This document shows positions 42,431 through 48,304 of a DNA stretch of 48,304 nt, one piece after another. Origin of the DNA: CALKWS01 sp048594865 (lineage in GTDB: Bacteria > Actinomycetota > Actinomycetes > Actinomycetales > Beutenbergiaceae); contig JBMDWZ010000024.1 of the NCBI GenBank assembly GCA_048594865.1, positions 1 through 48,304 of the forward strand, in the 5' to 3' direction. A program made the translations under genes and the position numbers. The notes below the pieces were generated by a model. The model saw only the letters and a program-made list of their open reading frames with translations, did no database searches and was not told the DNA's origin. How positions within the stretch are numbered: position 1 is the first letter of the stretch; the number at the start of each line of letters is the position of its first letter.

Positions 42431-43690
42431 TCAGCGCTGGGTGAGGGCGGTGATCGCGTCTTTGATGGTGGCCTCGGCGTCGGTCGCTAACGCCGCAGGC
42501 ATGCCGAAATACCATGGTGCCTGGCACGGCTCGTACCCGCCCTGACCGATTTGTTCGGCAGTGGTGAGGTAGGTGGTCATGCCCCCGGTGTAGCCCAGCG
42601 CCAAGGCGCGCCCAGAAGTAATGTCGGAGACGAATCTGCCGTATTCACTGACCGGTTCTCCGGACAATCCCAGAAGTTGTAGACCGGTGGTGAGGTCGAT
42701 TCGGTGCAGCCGCAGGGTCGCAACGGTTCGCGGGCGCTGCATCATCAGTGCCGACCATTGGCGCAGGTAAGCCGGTGCGTCCGGCGGCACCTCATCCGGT
42801 GTCGGCGCGGGCGCCAAAGGCAGGTCGAGGTTTGCCCGGTGCAACGCGACGGCGGGGTCCCCGGCGTCGGCAGCGGCCGCGTGCGCCTGCCGGCTGCTCG
42901 CCAGCAGCCCGGAGGCGAAGTCGTCGATGAGATCTTGACCCCCGTGATGGAACGAGCCCTCGTCGTCGTACCGTGCCGGGTTGACGTCTCCGCAACAGCC
43001 CTGCAGGTACAACGCGACCGGTGCGAGCGTCGCTTCGAGAGCGGTGCTCAGCGCCCCGGCGAGGTCGGAGGTGACGGCGTTGCCGTGGTGCAGCACGGGG
43101 TGGCAGGCGAAGTGCACCCACGCCGCGACCGGCCGCCGGTGAGCATCGACGAACTCGGTGTAGGTCAACCGGTCATCGATGGGCGAGGGCGGCAGCTCGC
43201 CGCGACCGCGGGCCCACCTGCGGTCGACACCGGCGCTGGAGCGTGCCTCCCCGCGGCGGGCTCGCACCGGCACACGGAGGTCAAGTGCGCGCTCGATGCT
43301 GGCGACGGTCTGGTGGATGAGGAAGTCGAGATAGTCGGGGTCAGGGCGCCCCAGTGCGGGCGTCATGTACCCCGCGGTCTGGGGTCCGGAGTGGGTGTGA
43401 GTGGCGTGCAGCACCAGTCGGTCGGGGTGCAGGGTCGGCGGCAGTGCCTTCTTGACCCGCTCGACGACGTCGTCCCCCCACCACAGGAGGTCGGCGCTCA
43501 CCAGAGCGATCGGGTCGTTGGCCCCGATCGCCAACGTGCGCACGTGCAACGGGGCCAGAACATCGGCGGCCGGTGGGAGGTCGGAGCGCGCGGCATAGCC
43601 GGCAAGCGGCACCGTCGCGGGTGGGGTGATCTCGGTGCGGTCCGCTCCGAGAAGTAGGGTCTGGCGTTCGCCTAGCGCGTCAGGCGCCAC
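42431..43690 (-). CDS. Neutral/alkaline ceramidase-like hydrolase
   Basis: The 419-residue protein matches the N-terminal catalytic domain of neutral/alkaline non-lysosomal ceramidases. The zinc-site motif HATHTHSGP is at 95-103, with FACHPVLHHGN near 195-205 and YLQGCCGDVNP near 228-238. No signal peptide is visible, and it lacks the C-terminal domain of true ceramidases, so it is probably a cytoplasmic amidase of another N-acyl substrate. Such proteins recur in sugar-catabolic clusters. It starts at GTG 43690, overlapping the deacetylase-like gene by 19 bp; the long upstream open frame is a shadow of that gene. Confidence 0.8.
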   Translation of the reverse strand: MAPDALGERQTLLLGADRTEITPPATVPLAGYAARSDLPPAADVLAPLHVRTLAIGANDPIALVSADLLWWGDDVVERVKKALPPTLHPDRLVLHATHTHSGPQTAGYMTPALGRPDPDYLDFLIHQTVASIERALDLRVPVRARRGEARSSAGVDRRWARGRGELPPSPIDDRLTYTEFVDAHRRPVAAWVHFACHPVLHHGNAVTSDLAGALSTALEATLAPVALYLQGCCGDVNPARYDDEGSFHHGGQDLIDDFASGLLASSRQAHAAAADAGDPAVALHRANLDLPLAPAPTPDEVPPDAPAYLRQWSALMMQRPRTVATLRLHRIDLTTGLQLLGLSGEPVSEYGRFVSDITSGRALALGYTGGMTTYLTTAEQIGQGGYEPCQAPWYFGMPAALATDAEATIKDAITALTQR

Positions 43691-45438
43691 GTGCTTTGAC
43701 CTACCGGAAGGTCGAGGCTGAGTTCGGTGAATTCCCGCCCGTGGCGGTGGACCCTGTGGTAGGTCACCGAGGAGTCCGCGGGCACCAGGTCGGGGTCTCC
43801 GATCAACACGGCCGCACCATCGACCGAGCTGTTGGATTGCACGATGAGGTCGGCTCCGCCGTCGTCCTGCGTAATCCGCACCTGCACTAAGCGGCGCTGA
43901 CGCTCCCAGGTGCTGATCTGCTCGGCCGTCCACCACGGCATGCCACGCCGGCGCGCCTGCGCCGCCAGTTCGATGCAGGCTGCGCGGGTCAGCGGGCGCA
44001 GGTGTAGGTGTGGGCCGTGGAAAAGGAAGTGTGCCACCCCGTGCACGGCGGCGGCGCCGTCGAGGATGACATCCCGGACGCTGGCGTGGCTGGCCCAGGC
44101 CAGGTCTTGGGTGTGTAGCGGCAGGTTGAGGACGTCGTGAAAGGTGTCCGAGCTGCCCTTGGGGGCCAGCGGGAAGGACACGTGGGCGGATCCGAAGGGG
44201 AAGCCAACCGAGCCCTGCTTGCTCGGTCCTCGCGAGGAGTCGATCTGGATGCCGACGCGCTCGCACCAGGTGTAGAACTCCGTCCAGCCCTCCCAGCGGG
44301 TGTAGTGGTTTTTGTTGGAGACGATCCGGTCGTGGCCGCTGACGGCTTGCGCCCAGGCGTACTGGGCGCGGAATTGCGGCCAGCCCCAGTGGGCCAGGTC
44401 GGCATCGGCCATCGCGTTGTAGTGCAGCGACTGTTCGTGGCCCTCGGTAGTGACCCGCTCATAGATTTGCGGGTCGTACCCGCCGGGGAACACTTGGTGC
44501 CAGGTGACTTTGACGTCCGCCTCGGCGAACGCGTCCAAGGCCGCCTCGCCCTGCTCGGTCTTGTTCCCGTCGGCGTCGTGGGACATGTGCGCGACGGCGT
44601 CGATTCCGGCTGGCCAGTACCCGAGCCATACGGGGGTTGATCGTTGGGCATCCAGCGCGTGCCACAGGCTCTGGAGGAATGCGGCGCGCCACCAATCGGC
44701 GTGTGGTTGATCGAAGATCGGCACCGCGCACGGTGGCGGGTAGGTGTGGGTGTAGTCCTCGATGACCGGCGGCTCGCCGGGTGGGAGGGCGCGATCCTCA
44801 TCCAGGCTCAGGGCCATCCCGTCCTCGGCCTTGAGGATGTCGTCCTCGATCGGCGCTGTTCCATCTGCGGCGCTGGCGCCATCGGCCGTGACCGAGAATC
44901 CCTGTTGGATCCGGGCGATCGTGAGCCACAGGTCGACCCCAAACGTGATGACACGGCCGCTGCCGAGTTCGCGCACCGCGACCACGGTGGAGCCGTGTTG
45001 GTCGTGAGCGAGGGCAGCGATGTCATCGCCTAGCGGCGTGAGCGCGGTGGCGTGCAGGGCGCGCAGTGGCGGGGGAGCGTCGGTCCAGAGCGGGTGGCTG
45101 GCGAAGGTGACCTTGGTGGTGGACTGCGTCGACCCGGCGGTGCACCCGGTGAGGTCCGCAAGGCCCTCGGGGTTGCCGGACAGGATGAGGGCGTTGCCCG
45201 CGCTCACCCATCGGAGCAACTCGTCGATCCGGTCGCCGGCGGCTGCGGCCTCGGCGACCAGCACTCCGGCGTCGGGCAATGGGTCGGTCGGTGAGGCGAC
45301 CTCGCAGGCGGTACCGGCGTGCCGCACCACCTCAATGGCGTAATGAGACCAGTCGGCGTCTTCGCCTTCGGGGCTCGGGGCAACCCACAGGGTCAGGGGC
45401 GTGTTTGTGGTTCCAGTCACCCCTACAGCCTGCCGCAT
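43672..45438 (-). CDS. Two-domain protein: GATase/ThuA-like N-terminus plus polysaccharide-deacetylase-like domain
   Basis: The 588-residue protein is unusual. Residues 1-190 look like a class I amidotransferase/ThuA-type fold (LRWVSAGNALILSGNPEGL; GSGRVITFGVDLW). The second half resembles NodB deacetylases: MSHDADG (about 288-294) could supply the metal Asp, and GHEQSLHYNAM (about 335-345) the HxxxH-type pair. No signal peptide is seen, so it would act on an imported substrate. It overlaps the ceramidase-like gene and both probably attack N-acyl groups. A GTG at 45420 is an alternative start. The exact reaction is unknown. Confidence 0.7.
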   Translation of the reverse strand: MRQAVGVTGTTNTPLTLWVAPSPEGEDADWSHYAIEVVRHAGTACEVASPTDPLPDAGVLVAEAAAAGDRIDELLRWVSAGNALILSGNPEGLADLTGCTAGSTQSTTKVTFASHPLWTDAPPPLRALHATALTPLGDDIAALAHDQHGSTVVAVRELGSGRVITFGVDLWLTIARIQQGFSVTADGASAADGTAPIEDDILKAEDGMALSLDEDRALPPGEPPVIEDYTHTYPPPCAVPIFDQPHADWWRAAFLQSLWHALDAQRSTPVWLGYWPAGIDAVAHMSHDADGNKTEQGEAALDAFAEADVKVTWHQVFPGGYDPQIYERVTTEGHEQSLHYNAMADADLAHWGWPQFRAQYAWAQAVSGHDRIVSNKNHYTRWEGWTEFYTWCERVGIQIDSSRGPSKQGSVGFPFGSAHVSFPLAPKGSSDTFHDVLNLPLHTQDLAWASHASVRDVILDGAAAVHGVAHFLFHGPHLHLRPLTRAACIELAAQARRRGMPWWTAEQISTWERQRRLVQVRITQDDGGADLIVQSNSSVDGAAVLIGDPDLVPADSSVTYHRVHRHGREFTELSLDLPVGQSTWRLTR

Positions 45439-45479
45439 CGACTCAATTCAGACAATGCCTAAATCAATTTATGTTCAGG

Positions 45480-46820
45480 TCAGAACGATTCTTCGGTGAT
45501 GCGTTCGTCCAAGAGTTGGTAGCGCACCGGTGGGCGGCCGACCTTCTGGGAGCGGGCCGGTGGCATCGGCCAGGCCAGGCCCGCCTGAACCAAACCGTGC
45601 AGGGTGCGGCGCGCGGTTCTCAGGGTTACGCCCTGAAGCTTGGCCACCGCTTCGGCGTCGACGATTCGGCTCGATTCGCCGTCTTTCGCCAGTGCGTGCA
45701 CCAGCGTGCGGAGGTTGTCATCGTGCTGATCGGGCTTGCGATCCTGGGGCGGCGAGGCGTCATCTGCCCTAGCGGGTAAGGCGATCGGCCCGCCCTGAGG
45801 GCCGAGTAGGTAGGCGCGATCGCCAGGCCGCTCGGCGGAGAGGTTGACCGCGGACTGGGCGTGCTCTTCCGCCTCGGCGGTGGTGCGGCCTAAGCCGATG
45901 CCGACCTCGGCTTCGATGTCTAGGGTGGTGGCGATCGTGTGCAGGAACGGGGCCCGGGTGAGGTTGTCGGTGCCCGCGCGCAGGGAGCCGAGCGTGGTGA
46001 TGACCAGGTAGCCGTGCTCGTCTCGGTTGAGGACGGCGGCATCCATGCGGCGTGCGTCGTGAAGTAGGGCGCGGTGCAGCGACAAGCGCAACTCTTGGTA
46101 CCAGTAGTTTGAGGAGCTCGTACGCCGCGGCAGGGCGGTGGCCGGAAGCTGAACGAGCACGATCGCGATGCGTGAATCCTCGTGCCGGGCGCCACTGCCG
46201 AGCAGGCTCGCGGTGCGCAATGCGTTGCGCATGGTCAGCGGTGCGGCGCTCATCGACAGAGTGGGTACCTCTGCTTCGCGCAGGGCCTGGACAACCGAGG
46301 GGACCGTGGTGATGGCGCCGCTGGTGCGTCCGGCTTTGTAGTGCTCCAGGTGGAACTGGAGGAACTCATCGGGAGTGACCGACTCGTGATACTCCATGAC
46401 GTACACGCTGGAGGTGTCGACCTCGAGTTCGGCGTAGGTCTCGCGGACCTGCCGTTGGGAGACCGAGTCGATGCTGACCCGCTGCACCTCAACGGATTGG
46501 GTGATGGCGCCATGAAGGAGCGCGTTGGGCAGCGCGACGCCGCCGGTGGGCACGAACGTTGCCGGCACCGGGAGCGGGTCTCCGGTCATGGCGATGTCAT
46601 AGGGGAGCGGGCCCGCGAACAGGATCACGTCTACCTCGCCGGCGATCCGCAGGGCTTTCTCGCGAGCCTCGGATTCATGGGCGTAGGCGGCGGTAATGAG
46701 CCGATGTGGCCCACCTGAGTCGCTTCGGGCAACGTCGGCGATCCGGTGCACGAAGGCATCGGCGCCGACGATTCCGATCGTGACGTCTTCTGATCCTGGA
46801 TCCTTGCGACCTCGAGCCAT
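45480..46820 (-). CDS. Transcriptional regulator with sensor, GGDEF-like and winged-helix parts
   Basis: This 446-residue one-component regulator has three parts. Residues 10-200 form a Rossmann-like sensor (IGIVGADAFVHRI; VDVILFAGPLPYD) similar to PrpR-type ligand domains. Residues 215-330 resemble a degenerate cyclase/GGDEF fold (VGIGLGRTTAEAEEHAQSA near 305-323) without an intact GGDEF. Residues 365-446 are a winged helix (LQGVTLRTARRTLHGL; KVGRPPVRYQL). The helix is C-terminal, unlike most sugar regulators. GAAAGGGG precedes the ATG. It stands between the deacetylase-like and Gfo/Idh genes and likely controls the island. Confidence 0.7.
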   Translation of the reverse strand: MARGRKDPGSEDVTIGIVGADAFVHRIADVARSDSGGPHRLITAAYAHESEAREKALRIAGEVDVILFAGPLPYDIAMTGDPLPVPATFVPTGGVALPNALLHGAITQSVEVQRVSIDSVSQRQVRETYAELEVDTSSVYVMEYHESVTPDEFLQFHLEHYKAGRTSGAITTVPSVVQALREAEVPTLSMSAAPLTMRNALRTASLLGSGARHEDSRIAIVLVQLPATALPRRTSSSNYWYQELRLSLHRALLHDARRMDAAVLNRDEHGYLVITTLGSLRAGTDNLTRAPFLHTIATTLDIEAEVGIGLGRTTAEAEEHAQSAVNLSAERPGDRAYLLGPQGGPIALPARADDASPPQDRKPDQHDDNLRTLVHALAKDGESSRIVDAEAVAKLQGVTLRTARRTLHGLVQAGLAWPMPPARSQKVGRPPVRYQLLDERITEESF

Positions 46821-46937
46821 CTGGTCGCCCCTTTCGCGTGATTGACAACTCCGGAGCCTAACGCTGGTGAGGTGCAGATACTCGATCCCACGTGGCGTGC
46901 GCGGCGGTCTGTGCGGTTACCGGGTGCGTTGCGGTGT

Positions 46938-46980
46938 TTAGGCCAACTCTATTGCTGATTAGTGATCGTCTGAATAGGGT
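46938..46980 (+). promoter_or_regulatory. Leaderless promoter of the third Gfo/Idh gene, with TTAGGC motif
   Basis: TTGCTG (46952-46957) and TAGGGT (46975-46980) are spaced by 17 bp, and the ATG at 46988 follows 7 nt later with no ribosome site, suggesting a leaderless mRNA. TTAGGC at 46938-46943 lies upstream of the -35 and recurs near other starts of the island. Confidence 0.55.
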
Positions 46981-46987
46981 TGATGGG

Positions 46988-47914
46988 ATGCGCATAGGCA
47001 TCGTTGATCTGGACACGTCCCATCCGCAGGCCTTCGACCCGCTCTTGCGGGCGGCTGGCCACGACATCGTGGGTGTGGTGGGTGGCGACACCGTCGTCGA
47101 CCCGCACTACACGGCGCAGTATGCGGCCGAGCACGACATCGGCCTCGTGGCCTCATCACCGCAGGAGCTCATCGGGGAGATTGACCTCGCCTTCGTGCAC
47201 TCGGTGAACTGGGATCACCACGTGGATCGGATCCGGCCGTTCGTCGAAGCGGGGATCGGGGTCAACGTGTGCAAGCCGTTCGCGGGCAGCGCCGCTGATC
47301 TGGACCAGTTGGAGCAGTGGGTTGCTGATGGTGCGCGTATTTCGGGCGGGTCCGCGCTTCGATGGTGCGCCGCCGCGCAGACGTTGCCAGTGCCGCAGGC
47401 CCAATCGAGCTTCGGCGTGACCTACGGGCACCCGCTGGACTACGGCATTCACGCGTTCGCGTTCGTCTCCGGGCTGATGGGGCCGGGGATGGTCGCTGCA
47501 CGCGCACTGGACGATGTTGGTAGACAGGTTCAGATCCGCTGGGATGACGGGAGAACCAGTGTGGTGCACGTGCTGGCCAAGGGCGAGGGATACGGGTTTT
47601 ACGCCACCGTCGCGGGGCAGGCGCAGACGCAGTTCATCGACGCGACGGGCACCGACTTGTACGGCCCATTCATCAGCGGAACGCTCGCGAACCTCACCGG
47701 AGAGGCCTTTGAGGGTCCGGGGGCGTTGACGTTCGCCGAGCTCGTGGAGCCGGAGCGGGCGGTGATCGCTGGCCGCGCCTCGGCCAGCAACGACGGGCGA
47801 TGGGTTGAGCTGCGCGATGATCCACTGCTGGCCGACGGATCCTTCGATGGTGCGGAATTCGCTTCAGAGTATGCAGTGACCCGAAGGGCGGCCCTCGGAC
47901 TGCCGGCTCGATAG
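46988..47914 (+). CDS. Gfo/Idh/MocA family oxidoreductase (third in the island)
   Basis: This 308-residue protein begins IGIVDLDTSHPQAFDPLL, the DxSHP variant of the Gfo/Idh Rossmann motif. NVCKPFAGSAADLDQL (about 95-110) carries the catalytic Lys, and HPLDYGIHAF near 152-161 has the conserved Asp and His. The ATG at 46988 was chosen because homology begins there and the promoter hexamer lies 7 nt upstream; the open frame extends 96 bases further without support. It is divergent from the regulator and may be directly controlled by it. Substrate probably the same sugar or cyclitol class. Confidence 0.86.
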   Translation: MRIGIVDLDTSHPQAFDPLLRAAGHDIVGVVGGDTVVDPHYTAQYAAEHDIGLVASSPQELIGEIDLAFVHSVNWDHHVDRIRPFVEAGIGVNVCKPFAGSAADLDQLEQWVADGARISGGSALRWCAAAQTLPVPQAQSSFGVTYGHPLDYGIHAFAFVSGLMGPGMVAARALDDVGRQVQIRWDDGRTSVVHVLAKGEGYGFYATVAGQAQTQFIDATGTDLYGPFISGTLANLTGEAFEGPGALTFAELVEPERAVIAGRASASNDGRWVELRDDPLLADGSFDGAEFASEYAVTRRAALGLPAR

Positions 47915-47943
47915 GCCCGGGGCCGGCTGATAGGACCTTCCTG

Positions 47944-48304
47944 CTATTGGGTGAGGCGGGTGGTGCGTTCTTGGACGTCGAGGTTGGGTGAGGTGGTGGC
48001 GGTGATGCCGAGGCCGTCGATGGGGATCCAGTCGGAGTCGGCGATGCGAAAGCGTCCGGACCAGTAGGTGAACAGGGTTGCTTGGTACTGCCCTGGGGCG
48101 GTGTAGGTGTGTTCGATGGTGTGGTTGGGGTAGGGGGCGCCGGGGTCGGTGGTGTTGAGGACTGGGGTGTTGTCGCCGTAGTCCCAGGTGTAGGAGGCGG
48201 GGTGGGCTTGGATTTCTACGGGTAGGCCGATGAGTTCGGTGGTGAAGGTTTGGGTGCCGGGTTCGGTGCGGAAGATGACGGGGAGGTTGACGAGTTGGAG
48301 TTCT
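47944..48304 (-). CDS. PKD-domain protein (partial, C-terminal part)
   Basis: The last 120 codons of a gene that runs off the right edge are visible. The segment YTWDYGDNTP followed by EHTYTAPGQYQATLF is a PKD/Ig-like surface repeat. The preceding and following residues (LVNLPVIFR; PIDGLGITATTSPNLDVQ) match the long-known actinobacterial PKD proteins that accompany secreted or surface structures. Its coding strand is very C-rich and G-poor, with C or A at nearly every third position, unlike neighbouring genes. It converges on the Gfo/Idh gene, leaving a 29-bp gap. Confidence 0.75.
   Translation of the reverse strand, partial: ELQLVNLPVIFRTEPGTQTFTTELIGLPVEIQAHPASYTWDYGDNTPVLNTTDPGAPYPNHTIEHTYTAPGQYQATLFTYWSGRFRIADSDWIPIDGLGITATTSPNLDVQERTTRLTQ

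Noticed and set aside
42431..44266. A 611-residue form of the ceramidase-like protein
   Set aside because: The first 192 residues of that frame are proline/arginine-rich shadow sequence inside the deacetylase-like gene; homology begins near the GTG at 43690.
1..48304. tRNA, rRNA, riboswitches, insertion sequences, phage genes
   Set aside because: Gaps between genes are short and none shows cloverleaf structure, conserved aptamer sequence, transposase or integrase motifs, or terminal inverted repeats that I can recognise by eye.

Overview
The window comes from a high-GC Gram-positive bacterium (Actinobacteria). The evidence is the GC-rich third codon positions, frequent GTG starts, the actinobacterial marker genes (GlgE-pathway enzymes, an MSMEG_4193-type phosphatase, DUF3090, SCO1664), a Tat-exported protein, and several starts with a -10-like hexamer 6-9 nt upstream, which suggests leaderless mRNAs. 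Order and family cannot be fixed from this sequence. I see no rRNA, tRNA, CRISPR array, insertion sequence or phage gene. No gene-free stretch reaches 300 bases; the longest are about 145-170 bp.

1-25.4 kb is mostly core genome. It opens with alpha-glucan metabolism: mak (partial), treS and glgE form an overlapping minus-strand operon divergent from glgP. A HIT protein follows, then the conserved trio phosphatase-DUF3090-SCO1664, then convergent trpS and the debranching enzyme glgX. Next come etfB-etfA, a membrane-anchored PQQ-type propeller protein, a cysteine desulfurase coupled to mnmA (tRNA 2-thiouridine), two small membrane proteins of similar architecture, ligA, a conserved hypothetical protein, and a metallophosphoesterase interrupted by an in-frame TAG. 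A Tat-exported, probably alpha-helical barrel protein stands at the border.

25.4-47.9 kb is an accessory carbohydrate island. A nine-gene minus-strand operon, read from 35.5 down to 25.4 kb, encodes a DegT-type aminotransferase, two Gfo/Idh/MocA oxidoreductases, an SDR, a DapA-superfamily aldolase, a sodium/solute symporter, an AGE-family epimerase, a NagB-like protein and a NagA-like deacetylase. A second DegT aminotransferase is divergent from it. Then come an Opp/Dpp ABC importer operon (binding lipoprotein, two permeases, fused double ATPase), a polysaccharide-deacetylase-like enzyme with a ceramidase-like enzyme, an unusual three-part regulator, and a third Gfo/Idh protein. Together they suggest uptake and breakdown of an N-acetylated amino sugar, aminocyclitol or related glycan, in which ketone formation and transamination are key steps. 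The substrate is unknown, and no sugar kinase is present in the window.

The window ends inside a gene for a PKD-domain protein of strongly skewed base composition. Short tandem repeats in multiples of three (9, 15, 18 and 27 bp) occur at or near several gene ends, which is unusual for such a compact region.
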